64,000 nt of DNA from Methanocella_A sp049676595 (GTDB lineage: Archaea; Halobacteriota; Methanocellia; Methanocellales; Methanocellaceae). Position numbers and translations under genes: made by a program. The stretch lies in the NCBI RefSeq assembly GCF_049676595.1, contig NZ_CP187259.1, forward strand, positions 1,612,001 to 1,676,000, read 5' to 3'. The notes beneath the pieces were generated by a model. The model did not search any database. It was not told the origin of the DNA and saw nothing but the letters and a program-made list of their open reading frames with translations. Below are positions 1-6,883 of the stretch, one piece after another (the stretch's first letter is position 1; the number at the start of each line of letters is the position of its first letter).

Positions 1-2
1 GG

Positions 3-89
3 AACGCATATGTTATGGTGAGTAAAGACGGCATGAGCAAAGATGCGCTTTTACTCCGCACCGATCTTGTTTCCTTATTCAAGGAGTGA
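3..89 (+). CDS. C-terminal end of an unidentified gene (partial)
   Basis: A reading frame enters from the left edge and ends at TGA 87-89, giving a tail that ends ...TDLVSLFKE. The stop lies seven bases before the TTG start of the next gene, and the AAGGAG that would serve that next gene sits inside this reading frame. The two genes are therefore probably co-transcribed. Too little is visible to name a family. If the next gene is a HicA-like toxin, this could be its partner antitoxin, but that is inference only. Confidence 0.45.
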   Translation, partial: NAYVMVSKDGMSKDALLLRTDLVSLFKE

Positions 90-95
90 ACAGCG

Positions 96-383
96 TTGAA
101 GCAAAGAAAAGTCAGAGATATTGATAAGGCGCTGATCAAGAAAGGATTCCATAAGACAAATTCACATCACTCTCTTTATATTCTCTATGTTGATGGGGTA
201 CAGACCAGTATCCGCACATTCATTAGTAATGGGGCAAAAGAATATGATGGATACCTTCTAGGTAAGATGAAGAATCAATTAGGCTTCAACAGTCAATCTG
301 ATTTCGAGAAGCTACTTGATTGTCCCATGGGTCACGAAGAGTATGTGACAATTCTTAGACGCGATCATAAAATCGAAGCTTAA
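96..383 (+). CDS. HicA-like small protein (possible toxin of a type II toxin-antitoxin pair)
   Basis: A 95-residue basic protein starting at TTG 96, with AAGGAG at 81-86 giving good spacing. The N-terminal segment with KKGF around residues 15-18 and SHHSLYI around residues 23-29, followed by SIRTFIS, resembles the HicA fold: a double-stranded RNA-binding-like beta-alpha-beta-beta domain with a conserved histidine. The later LLGKMKNQLGF stretch and a C-terminal CPMGHEEY segment resemble archaeal HicA-like proteins as I recall them. The upstream partial gene is close enough to be an operon partner. Its 3' end overlaps the convergent gene at 355. HicA assignment is tentative. Confidence 0.5.
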   Translation: MKQRKVRDIDKALIKKGFHKTNSHHSLYILYVDGVQTSIRTFISNGAKEYDGYLLGKMKNQLGFNSQSDFEKLLDCPMGHEEYVTILRRDHKIEA

Positions 384-588
384 TTTTTAGATTTTTCTCC
401 AGTTCTTGAATCCTCATCTCCTGCTCGATCAGGATATTCATAATCGTGGCCTCGGTGTGGTTCGGATGGTTGACCAGAGTCTCTTCACGCCGGCCGGCGA
501 GCTCAAACAAGAGGTAGTTAAATACTTCCCAACGTTTCTTGTCCAATGTCTGGCGGTAGTCTTCGAACTTCTTGGCGATCATCCTCAT
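355..588 (-). CDS. Small hypothetical protein with predicted helical C-terminus
   Basis: About 77 residues if it starts at ATG 588; a TTG at 600 would add four more. The product is charged, and its second half (IEQEMRIQELEKNLKIKL) looks like an amphipathic helix or short coiled coil. It follows the 622-1227 gene on the same strand with a gap of about 30 bases, so the two may form an operon. Its 3' end overlaps the convergent HicA-like gene by 29 bases. I do not recognise a family. The overlap and lack of a clear ribosome binding site keep confidence low. Confidence 0.35.
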   Translation of the reverse strand: MRMIAKKFEDYRQTLDKKRWEVFNYLLFELAGRREETLVNHPNHTEATIMNILIEQEMRIQELEKNLKIKLRFYDRV

Positions 589-621
589 ATGCAATTCCAA
601 CTCGTATCGAAACGGAATCCA

Positions 622-1227
622 TCACTTTGATATTGGAGAATCGTCCAAATTTTTAAATTTTCCAATCATATTTAACCAGGTTTCCAATGCCGCATCTCTC
701 ATCTTGTCCCAAGACTCTTGACTATGGGGGATTTCTTCTGGATCAATACCAATCCTAACCATAAAACGATCGCCTTCTAATTGTCCCCCATTAGTGTAAG
801 AAAGAACAGCGCCTCGATCATAACTCACATATTCTGGTGGGTCGCCTGGATTTCTTGTCCTGTGTTTTCCTCGTGCCACATGGCCAAAGTGTGCTTCTTC
901 AAACCCATTCTTTAAGAGAAAATCTATCAACTGCGTATGTTCTCCAAGCGGAAGGTAAAACGCGATATATGAGGAATAGGGTGGCGAATGCAGTAGCTTA
1001 ACTCCGCGGTTTATCTTTTGTTTATTATCCGGATTTTTTCGGCTCTTATGACCCTCGCAGCAAGCGTATGTCTCATACCCGAGAACCTTATTCATTATGT
1101 GTACCGACTCTACCATAGCCGCATCAACGATCGAATAATCTCCTCTTACAGTTTCGGGACTCTCGGTGTATCTCGCAAATGGATCTTGCGGGTAGTCTCG
1201 TTTTAATCTGATTGTCTTAGGGATCAT
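622..1227 (-). CDS. Hypothetical protein, 201 aa
   Basis: An open frame of 201 residues starting MIPKTIRLKRD. It contains a CCEGHKSRKN segment near residues 55-64 and an HFGHVARGKHRTR segment near residues 113-125, so a metal-binding His/Cys pattern is possible but not diagnostic. I do not recognise the family. It sits in an accessory stretch with the small gene at 355-588 directly downstream and the AbrB-like gene just upstream on the same strand, and all three could be one transcript. Confidence 0.55.
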   Translation of the reverse strand: MIPKTIRLKRDYPQDPFARYTESPETVRGDYSIVDAAMVESVHIMNKVLGYETYACCEGHKSRKNPDNKQKINRGVKLLHSPPYSSYIAFYLPLGEHTQLIDFLLKNGFEEAHFGHVARGKHRTRNPGDPPEYVSYDRGAVLSYTNGGQLEGDRFMVRIGIDPEEIPHSQESWDKMRDAALETWLNMIGKFKNLDDSPISK

Positions 1228-1239
1228 GGGGAACTCTGA

Positions 1240-1380
1240 TTATTTCTTCGCCTGGACCTTCTCGATCGTGACTTTAACATAGTCGCCTTTCTCTAATCCT
1301 TCAAGGTCCCAGGCGGTTTTGTCTATCACGATTCTGTGCTTCACGTCATCTTTCACTTGGGTAGTAAACGTCTGTGTCAT
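1240..1380 (-). CDS. AbrB/SpoVT-type swapped-hairpin DNA-binding protein
   Basis: A 46-residue protein starting MTQTFTTQVKDDVKHRI at ATG 1380. The frame is open further upstream, but that would place translation through the promoter-like region. The pattern of a short beta strand, HRIVIDK, then LEGLEKGDYVKVTIEKV matches the AbrB/MazE swapped-hairpin fold used by many archaeal transcription regulators and antitoxins. It is divergent from the small-gene string beginning at 1469. The intervening 88 bases hold three copies of TACCAC/GTGGTA in alternating orientation, so autoregulation is plausible. Confidence 0.6.
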   Translation of the reverse strand: MTQTFTTQVKDDVKHRIVIDKTAWDLEGLEKGDYVKVTIEKVQAKK

Positions 1381-1393
1381 ATTTTCCCACTTT

Positions 1394-1453
1394 GTACCAC
1401 AACCATTATATAGATTGCTATCTAAGTGGTATTTAGTGGAACATAGTACCACA
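1394..1453. promoter_or_regulatory. Divergent promoter region with repeated TACCAC/GTGGTA half-sites
   Basis: Between the AbrB-like gene and the gene at 1469, TACCAC occurs at 1395-1400, its complement GTGGTA at 1426-1431, and TACCAC again at 1447-1452. A TATA-like TTATATAG lies at about 1407-1414. The alternating half-sites are what an operator for a dimeric regulator looks like. The AbrB-like protein encoded next door is the obvious candidate to bind it (inference). Confidence 0.4.
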
Positions 1454-1468
1454 TATGGGTGAGTAAAG

Positions 1469-1606
1469 ATGCACAGCAAGACAAATTACCAGGTGTTGAT
1501 CGGCCCCTCGGGTGAGCAGATCATAAGAAGCACAGCATCAAACTGCAAGACCGTCATTGACATCAACCAGAAAACCGGCATCGTCACGATCGGTAGGAGG
1601 TGGTAA
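1469..1606 (+). CDS. 45-residue hypothetical protein
   Basis: ATG 1469 to TAA 1604-1606. The product begins MHSKTNYQVLIGPSGEQ and ends TIGRRW. It is the first of a string of small genes that overlap or nearly abut, and its stop overlaps the GTG at 1600 in a GTGGTAA arrangement, which suggests translational coupling. The middle (DINQKTGIVTIG) could form a beta hairpin. No family is recognised. Support is its position downstream of a promoter-like region and its tight junction with the next gene. Confidence 0.45.
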   Translation: MHSKTNYQVLIGPSGEQIIRSTASNCKTVIDINQKTGIVTIGRRW

Positions 1607-1815
1607 ACACGGCAAACGACAGACCGGTCATCACAAAACAAGTCTCTTTTGATTTCGACTTATGCGACCTAATCGCAACTGCAACCCCTGCGGAGACAGC
1701 ATCCTGCTACGAGGGCAGGGAGGGCGAGCTCGTCCAGGCAATCCGCAACCGGGTAGGAGACGAACAGTTCCGTATCATCATGGCAAAGCTCGGCTACATC
1801 CGGAAGGAGGCCTGA
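1600..1815 (+). CDS. Hypothetical protein of the small-gene string, 71 aa
   Basis: The GTG at 1600 overlaps the previous stop. A GGAGG at 1596-1600 is too close to serve this GTG, and there is no other good in-frame start, so initiation probably depends on the upstream gene. The product is acidic, with PAETASCYEGREGELVQAI in the middle and an amphipathic C-terminus (FRIIMAKLGYIRKEA). AAGGAGG at 1804-1810, just before its end, positions ribosomes for the next gene. No homologue is recognised. Confidence 0.5.
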   Translation: MVNTANDRPVITKQVSFDFDLCDLIATATPAETASCYEGREGELVQAIRNRVGDEQFRIIMAKLGYIRKEA

Positions 1816-1819
1816 GACT

Positions 1820-2092
1820 ATGGCACTAGCGCCAATGTACCTCATCATCGCAGATGCGAAGCGGCAGCGCGCCTATAAAGTAACCCCGGTGGTCCGGGAG
1901 CGCATGTGGGTTAACAAAGAGCGTCTCATCGAATCCTCTGTGAAACTAACAGCTGCAGGATACTCGGCCGTCGACCTCGACGAAGTCTTACGGCACGAAG
2001 CCGAAGAAACCGCTGTCGTCCTCCGGGTCGACGGCGACAACGGCGCCGCCTCGCTTCCGGGCTTTGAGAAGGACGCCGAGGAGCTGCTATGA
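1820..2092 (+). CDS. Hypothetical protein of the small-gene string, 90 aa
   Basis: ATG 1820 with GGAGG ten bases upstream. The sequence starts MALAPMYLIIADAKRQRAY and contains the helical stretch SAVDLDEVLRHEAEETAVV. Its stop overlaps the ATG of the next gene (ATGA at 2089-2092). Family unknown. The tight overlaps suggest these proteins are made in fixed ratio, as often seen in virus or plasmid modules. Confidence 0.5.
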   Translation: MALAPMYLIIADAKRQRAYKVTPVVRERMWVNKERLIESSVKLTAAGYSAVDLDEVLRHEAEETAVVLRVDGDNGAASLPGFEKDAEELL

Positions 2093-2274
2093 GCAATGAT
2101 ACCTGTACTGAGTGCGGCCGGACCATCCCGGCCAGCTCCAGGAATTACACCCGTGGCGACAGGGTCCTCTGCTACGCTTGCGCCGCCCAGGAAGCAGACG
2201 AGCGGGGTACGGCCTCGGAGGTCCTGGCAGAAGAGCAGAGCGAGCAGAGGATCACCCGGGAGATGAGAAGATGA
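2089..2274 (+). CDS. Small zinc-finger protein, 61 aa
   Basis: Begins MSNDTCTECGRTIPASS and carries CTEC at residues 6-9 and CYAC at residues 28-31, a four-cysteine treble-clef or ribbon-like zinc site separated by 18 residues. The rest is a charged helix. Start and stop each overlap the neighbouring genes in ATGA form (2089-2092 and 2271-2274). Such minimal zinc fingers are common in archaeal viruses and integrative elements and usually bind nucleic acid or protein. Exact role unknown. Confidence 0.55.
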   Translation: MSNDTCTECGRTIPASSRNYTRGDRVLCYACAAQEADERGTASEVLAEEQSEQRITREMRR

Positions 2275-2552
2275 GCGTCCCGTCACAGTTGACCACGGAG
2301 CAGCTTATCAGCGAGCTCATGCGGCGCCAGCAGAAGCCGCAGGCACCTGTGGAGATTGTCGTCCGGCATCTGCGGCAGCAGGACCACGAGTTCAAAGACT
2401 CGATCACCATCGGCACTCCCGGACGCGGCGGCGAGGTCAAGATCTACTTTGACAGCGGCGCCGCTGAGGAAGAGATCAACCGCAGGATAGACTCTGCGTT
2501 CCGGGCGCGTGGCTATGCTCAGCTGAAGCTCAGCGAGTCCAGCCTCATCTAA
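2271..2552 (+). CDS. Hypothetical protein, last gene of the small-gene string, 93 aa
   Basis: ATG 2271 overlaps the preceding stop. The frame is open upstream to 2112, but that part lies over another gene. The product begins MSVPSQLTTEQLISELMRRQ, then has a beta-rich middle (VEIVVRHL, SITIGTPGRGGEVKIYF) and a helical end (AEEEINRRIDSAFRARGYAQ). Not recognised. It ends 13 bases before the tRNA-Arg gene. Confidence 0.5.
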   Translation: MSVPSQLTTEQLISELMRRQQKPQAPVEIVVRHLRQQDHEFKDSITIGTPGRGGEVKIYFDSGAAEEEINRRIDSAFRARGYAQLKLSESSLI

Positions 2553-2565
2553 AAACGTTTATTTT

Positions 2566-2637
2566 GCCCCTGTGAGATAGCTGGATAGTCCCGAGCCTTC
2601 GAAGCTCGAGGTCCGGGTTCAAGTCCCGGCGGGGGCG
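2566..2637 (+). tRNA. tRNA-Arg (anticodon UCG)
   Basis: The acceptor stem GCCCCTG (2566-2572) pairs with CGGGGGC (2630-2636), with G2637 as discriminator and no encoded CCA. The anticodon stem CGAGC/GCTCG encloses the loop CTTCGAA, giving anticodon TCG. The T arm CCGGG-TTCAAGT-CCCGG is intact. The D arm is short (GAT/GTC). A tyrosine recombinase starts 27 bases downstream, and a decayed copy of the 3' half lies at 3624-3671, so this tRNA is a likely integration target. Confidence 0.9.
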
Positions 2638-2663
2638 CTTACCTCATTAGGAGCATCTTACTT

Positions 2664-3572
2664 ATGGAACTGACAGCGACACAGCAAAGGGTCCTCGACG
2701 ACCTCATGAACTTTTGTCATTTCGAGAAAAGATTCAGCACTGCAACATGCTCATGGGTCTTCAAGCTCACGCGTGCCATGATGCGAAAGTATAAAGTAAA
2801 GGCTCCCTCCCGGGATCTCGCTCGTATGCTTGAAACAGACCTCATGCGCAATGGGCGGAAGTCCAGCACAGTCACAAAGTACCTGCAAGCTTTGGAGTAC
2901 TGGCATGAATCCCTTGGCTCCCCGGGCGGGCCCTTGAAGCTCCAGAAGCCGAAGAAGACACAGCACCGGGTCGAATACCTCAAAGAAAGTGAAGTCCTAT
3001 CGGTACTAAATGCCTGCGCCCTCGGCCCGTCGCCCGAGCGGGACCTCGCGATAATCATGGTTCTGGCAACTACCGGGCTGCGGAACAAGGAACTTTGCAA
3101 CCTTGATATCAACGATGTGGATATTGAGCAGCGGCTTTTAATGGTCCGCGATCGAGGGGCGGGCATAAAGAACTATCAGGAAGATACGGTCGTGATGACG
3201 GTCGAGTGTACGCAGGTCCTGGCTGAATATCTCCGGGTGCGCCCGCAGAGCGACAGCAGGGCCTTGTTCTTGACGACGAACCAGAATACACGGCTCAATA
3301 ATTGTCGCTTCACGACCAGCGGTTTACTCGGTATGGTATCAAGGACAGGGCGCCGTGCGGGATTGAAGCGCAAGGTATGGCCTCATCTCTTCCGCCACAC
3401 GGTGGGCACGCTCATGGCCAGCAAAGGGATAAATCTTGCTCTGGTTCAAAGGCAACTCCGACATAAGAACATCAACAGCACGATGATCTATATCACCGCC
3501 AGCGAGGAGATCCTCCGACAGAATCTCGACCAACACTTCGGCTACACAAAGACGACCTCTCAGACAGTATAA
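2664..3572 (+). CDS. Tyrosine recombinase 1 of a tandem trio
   Basis: 302 residues, a normal length for an XerC/D-type recombinase. An N-terminal SAM-like core-binding domain (about residues 5-95) is followed by the catalytic domain. Catalytic residues are visible: Arg in TTGLRNKEL (near 138), His and Arg in HLFRHT (near 241-246), the second His in QRQLRHKN, and the nucleophile Tyr in STMIYITA. It starts at ATG 2664 only 27 bases after tRNA-Arg(UCG), the classical place for an integrase of an element inserted in a tRNA. It is clearly related over its length to the next recombinase (3698). Confidence 0.88.
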   Translation: MELTATQQRVLDDLMNFCHFEKRFSTATCSWVFKLTRAMMRKYKVKAPSRDLARMLETDLMRNGRKSSTVTKYLQALEYWHESLGSPGGPLKLQKPKKTQHRVEYLKESEVLSVLNACALGPSPERDLAIIMVLATTGLRNKELCNLDINDVDIEQRLLMVRDRGAGIKNYQEDTVVMTVECTQVLAEYLRVRPQSDSRALFLTTNQNTRLNNCRFTTSGLLGMVSRTGRRAGLKRKVWPHLFRHTVGTLMASKGINLALVQRQLRHKNINSTMIYITASEEILRQNLDQHFGYTKTTSQTV

Positions 3573-3623
3573 AAGTGACCACCATGACCGGAAAAATCTA
3601 TTCTAAACGCTGTGAAAAGTTCC

Positions 3624-3671
3624 CCCAAGCCTTTGAAACCCATATTCTGGGTTCGACTCTTGGCAGAGACG
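3624..3671 (+). repeat. Decayed copy of the tRNA-Arg 3' half (att-like remnant)
   Basis: This stretch aligns without gaps to the last 48 bases of the tRNA-Arg gene (2590-2637), with about 32 matches. Most differences are transitions (C to T, G to A). The T-loop GGGTTCGA and the flanking CCTTTGAA are recognisable, but the anticodon stem can no longer pair and no 5' acceptor strand is visible, so it is not a functional tRNA. It lies between recombinases 1 and 2, as expected for an old attachment site duplicated by integration. Confidence 0.55.
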
Positions 3672-3697
3672 CCATTACTAAATAACAGTACTGGAGT

Positions 3698-4585
3698 ATG
3701 CCATCTATGAACGATTCCCTATCCCTTCCTTCCCCCACCAGTAAAACCGAAGATGAAATTACCCGGGCGTTGAATCGCCTGGAAGAGTATTGCTTTTATG
3801 AGCGCCGTCTGAACTATAGCAATACCAAGACGATCGTGTCCACGGCCCGTGCAATGTTCCGGAAGTATGGAGTCTTCGAGCCATCGAAGAGCACGGCAAT
3901 CAAAATCGAATCAGATTGCCGGGAGCGGGGCCTTACTCCCGAGACGATAAAGCAGCGCCTCTACACGATCGAGTGCATCGCTGGGAGCATGGGCATAGAG
4001 TTGAAGCTGCGGAAGCCTCGCAAGGTTCACCGGCGCGTCAGGTACCTGACCAGGACGGAAGCACGCCGACTCATAGCAGGGGCATGTAACAACCGGGACC
4101 GAGCAATCATCATGACCCTGCTCTACACTGGCATAAGAAGCAAGGAACTGATCAATATAGACGTGAACGACGTCGACCTCGAGAACCGCACTATCTATGT
4201 TCACGACCCGGAGATCGGCGGCAAAAACCACTACGAGCGCGATGTGGCTATCCCCGAGAAGCTCATTGAATCTCTGCAGGCTTGGCTCAACGAGAGGCCG
4301 GACCACGAGAGCAAGGCGCTGTTCGTTACTCAGGATGGCCGGCGGCTTATCCGGGATAGACTTTACAACATCGTGAAGGATGCAGGAAAGCGAGCCAGGA
4401 TAGATCAACCGGTATCCCCTCACTTGTTGCGGCATACCCTCGCCACGTCGATGTGCGAGTCCAACCTCAACATAACCATTGTACAGCGTCAGCTCGGCCA
4501 TCGGGATATCAAGTCTACACTGATTTATGCTCATGTGGATACTTCGATGGTGCGGAAGGTCATGAATGAGTCTTTCGAATACTGA
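3698..4585 (+). CDS. Tyrosine recombinase 2 of a tandem trio
   Basis: 295 residues with the same architecture as recombinase 1 and obvious similarity throughout (YERRL, AMFRKYGV, KLRKPRKVHRRVRYL, VNDVDLENR). Catalytic set: Arg in TGIRSKEL, His/Arg in HLLRHT, His in QRQLGHRD and Tyr in STLIYAHV are all present, so it should be active. It begins after the decayed tRNA 3' half, mirroring the tRNA-to-integrase order of recombinase 1. This suggests two related elements integrated or duplicated in tandem. Confidence 0.88.
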   Translation: MPSMNDSLSLPSPTSKTEDEITRALNRLEEYCFYERRLNYSNTKTIVSTARAMFRKYGVFEPSKSTAIKIESDCRERGLTPETIKQRLYTIECIAGSMGIELKLRKPRKVHRRVRYLTRTEARRLIAGACNNRDRAIIMTLLYTGIRSKELINIDVNDVDLENRTIYVHDPEIGGKNHYERDVAIPEKLIESLQAWLNERPDHESKALFVTQDGRRLIRDRLYNIVKDAGKRARIDQPVSPHLLRHTLATSMCESNLNITIVQRQLGHRDIKSTLIYAHVDTSMVRKVMNESFEY

Positions 4586-4614
4586 TACTGTATTAGGATC
4601 CGAAGGTCATCACA

Positions 4615-5655
4615 ATGTTGAATAACCGATTTTATGAAAGCAACGCCCGGTACAACTTCGAAAGGTGCCTGCAGAAACACTCCGAGGATCTTACTCCGGG
4701 CGAGGTAGGGCTTATCCGGAGATACATCGTGGAAGCGCAGGCTACCCGGCATATCACGGATACGCGGGCCCGGAAGATTGGCTTTACCCTGGTAGGATGG
4801 CGCCGATACATCGACGTACCCTTTGACCAGGTGACGATCTCGGACATCTATCGAGGCATAGCCAACATGAAGGCCGGCATGTCCGAGAAGGGCACGGCAT
4901 TAAAGCCCAACACTCAGCGAGACTTTATCAAGATACTGAAACCTTTCCTATTGTGGATGGTCGACGAGAATATCATCGACCTTCCGGAGAAGAAGATCAA
5001 GGCGATCAAGGCTCCTACGGCTGACGCACAGACCGTTACTCCTGAAGAGCTCCTGACGCCGGCCGAGGTGGGGGGTATGATCGATGTTACGCTATCCCAC
5101 CGGGACCGGGCACTTGTCTGTACGCTCTACGAGTCAGGAGTCCGTATCGGAGAGCTCGCCCGGCTGACCTGGCAGGACATCGCCTTTGATGAGCACGGGG
5201 CGCGCATGTACATCAATGACACGAAGACCAAGAAACGTCGGTACAGCAGATTAATCGGCAGCGCCGGACCCCTGCAAGCCCTGAAGAACAGCACACCAGA
5301 CCTGCGAAGCGACAGCTTCGTTTTCCTCACAGAGAACGGTGAACCGATGGCCTATATTACGGTCGTGAAGATCCTCCGTAGAATAGCAAAGCGGGCAGGT
5401 ATCACGAAGGAGATCAGGCCACACCTGTTCAGGCATACGCGTATCACTCACATGATTCAGCAGAACTACCAGGAGAGCATCATCAAGCAATCCCTGTGGG
5501 GCAACCTGTCAACGCAACAGTTTAAAACCTACGTGTCCCTATCCGAGACGGATATTGATAATGAGTTCTTAAAGCGAGCGGCTATCCGTAACAGTGTCGA
5601 GCATAAAATAAAAGAGGGGCCCGGTCGCACTTTAATCTCATCAGCCCGGCCTTGA
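4615..5655 (+). CDS. Tyrosine recombinase 3 of a tandem trio
   Basis: 346 residues, starting 29 bases after recombinase 2, probably on the same transcript. The catalytic domain has Arg in ESGVRIGELARL, His/Arg in HLFRHTRITHM, Trp in place of the second histidine (QSLWGNLS, an accepted variant) and Tyr in FKTYVSLSE. The N-terminal half differs from the other two and is closer to classical phage-integrase core-binding domains. Three recombinases in a row recall bacterial recombinase-in-trio elements, but here the genes do not overlap as they usually do in those. Confidence 0.87.
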   Translation: MLNNRFYESNARYNFERCLQKHSEDLTPGEVGLIRRYIVEAQATRHITDTRARKIGFTLVGWRRYIDVPFDQVTISDIYRGIANMKAGMSEKGTALKPNTQRDFIKILKPFLLWMVDENIIDLPEKKIKAIKAPTADAQTVTPEELLTPAEVGGMIDVTLSHRDRALVCTLYESGVRIGELARLTWQDIAFDEHGARMYINDTKTKKRRYSRLIGSAGPLQALKNSTPDLRSDSFVFLTENGEPMAYITVVKILRRIAKRAGITKEIRPHLFRHTRITHMIQQNYQESIIKQSLWGNLSTQQFKTYVSLSETDIDNEFLKRAAIRNSVEHKIKEGPGRTLISSARP

Positions 5656-5668
5656 ACCCCCGATTTTA

Positions 5669-6424
5669 TTATTTTACCGAGATCGTCCAGTCCCCATCAG
5701 CATCAACCGATATGAGATATACCCCGCTCTTGCTGACTCCAATGGCTTTCGATCCATCAAATTCGCCAATCTCGTTAACGAGGTACTCCTCAGTGTTGCC
5801 TTTAGAGTCGACTAAATGCACGATAAAGTTGGATTCTCCATTATGATTTAGTTTAAAGGTGGTCAACCCTTGCTTAAGATAAAAGAACTCGGAGGCTTGA
5901 GGGCCGGTACCAGACATTGATATCGGGACTTGTTGCGCGGTGGTCGGTCTCGGTTGATCAATGTCTACTGTCCAAGGGCCATCTGCATCAATATCCAGCA
6001 AGTAGTAACCTGCCTTCGTGGTGCCGATGACTACCGAACCATCATAATCGCCGATCTCGTTAGCCAGATACTCTTCTGTCTTTCCTTGATCATTAAGCAT
6101 ATGGACGATAAAATTTGAGTTGCCATTATGCTTCATATTAAAAATAACCAGTCCTTTCTCCAAATAAAACTTATCAGAGGCTTGTTGTCCGTTGCCTGAT
6201 AGTGATATTGCGGGGATGGGGGTAGCTGTCGGCTTTGCGGTTGGTACCGGGGTAGGCGCCTTTGTGGATACACCCGTTGGCGCCGCAGGAACTTTAACAA
6301 CTGATGGTTGTGTGTATCCTGAGCTCGAATCGCCACTCGCTGAGGTATGGCAGCAACACCCCGCTGTAAGGGCTACTAATGTCACGATTGCAATACTAAG
6401 TAATGCAGATTTAAAATATTTCAA
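5669..6424 (-). CDS. Secreted lipoprotein with two repeated beta domains
   Basis: 251 residues. The N-terminus is a lipoprotein signal: basic start, hydrophobic run, then LTAGC at about residue 23. A Thr/Pro-rich linker (PTPVPTAKPTATPIP, near 57-71) leads to two copies of an 80-85-residue module. Each runs from ISLSGNG/ISMSGTG through FIVH, EEYL and NEIG to WT near its end. The modules are about two-thirds identical by eye. Likely an extracellular protein anchored by lipid; ligand unknown. Not obviously linked to the neighbouring recombinases. Confidence 0.65.
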   Translation of the reverse strand: MKYFKSALLSIAIVTLVALTAGCCCHTSASGDSSSGYTQPSVVKVPAAPTGVSTKAPTPVPTAKPTATPIPAISLSGNGQQASDKFYLEKGLVIFNMKHNGNSNFIVHMLNDQGKTEEYLANEIGDYDGSVVIGTTKAGYYLLDIDADGPWTVDIDQPRPTTAQQVPISMSGTGPQASEFFYLKQGLTTFKLNHNGESNFIVHLVDSKGNTEEYLVNEIGEFDGSKAIGVSKSGVYLISVDADGDWTISVK

Positions 6425-6685
6425 TAAAATACCCTCCCATTATTATTTTACTTACTATGCAACCGGTTGTATATATAAACTTCATATCAATAATGAATAG
6501 TCAGTTTGCACTTCAATAAATAATTAACCGATTAATATTATTATCCCATAAGCGAATCTTCTTCTTGGGACGCAAGACCACACAGGTAATAGCGACCATG
6601 AAATAAACCAGAAAGTAACCCTCGTTACAGTGGGACGCATGACCCACTTTAACAAGGAAAATTGGTAAAAATCGCCTAATAGAAG
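6425..6685. other. Intergenic region, no feature seen
   Basis: AT-rich spacer between the lipoprotein gene and tRNA-Leu, both read leftward. TATA-like AT stretches for the lipoprotein lie near 6465-6480. I see no open frame of note, no repeat shared with other loci and no duplicate of the tRNA end. Confidence 0.4.
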
Positions 6686-6770
6686 TGCAGGGGGCCGGAT
6701 TCGAACCGGCGAACCCCTTCGAGACAGGACCCTGAATCCTGCGCCTTTGACCTGACTTGGCAACCCCTGC
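6686..6770 (-). tRNA. tRNA-Leu (anticodon CAG)
   Basis: On the minus strand the gene reads GCAGGGG (5' acceptor, 6764-6770) and closes with CCCCTGC (6687-6693) plus discriminator A. The anticodon stem CAGGA/TCCTG encloses TTCAGGG, giving CAG. A long variable arm (GTCTCGAAGGGGTTCG region) marks a class II tRNA. The T arm contains GGTTCGAATCC. No CCA is encoded. A TATA-like TTTAAATA about 70 bases upstream (near 6840) could be its promoter. Confidence 0.93.
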
Positions 6771-6883
6771 AAACGTTGGGTGCTTTGACGTCGTGCAATT
6801 CGCACTGTCACAGCGTAGCCTTATACGCAGTACATAGTATTTAAATCTTTTTAGACACCAGAAAATAAGCGCCTATAAAGGTA

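Noticed and set aside
2112..2270. N-terminal extension of the gene at 2271
   Set aside because: It would overlap the zinc-finger gene over its whole length. The ATG at 2271 overlaps the preceding stop exactly as at the other junctions.
3611..3671. A functional tRNA-Gln (loop CTTTGAA)
   Set aside because: The anticodon stem cannot pair, and no 5' acceptor strand or D arm is present. It aligns gaplessly to the tRNA-Arg 3' half.
2664..5655. An SSV-type integrase split by integration
   Set aside because: All three recombinase genes are full-length with complete catalytic sets; none is partitioned.
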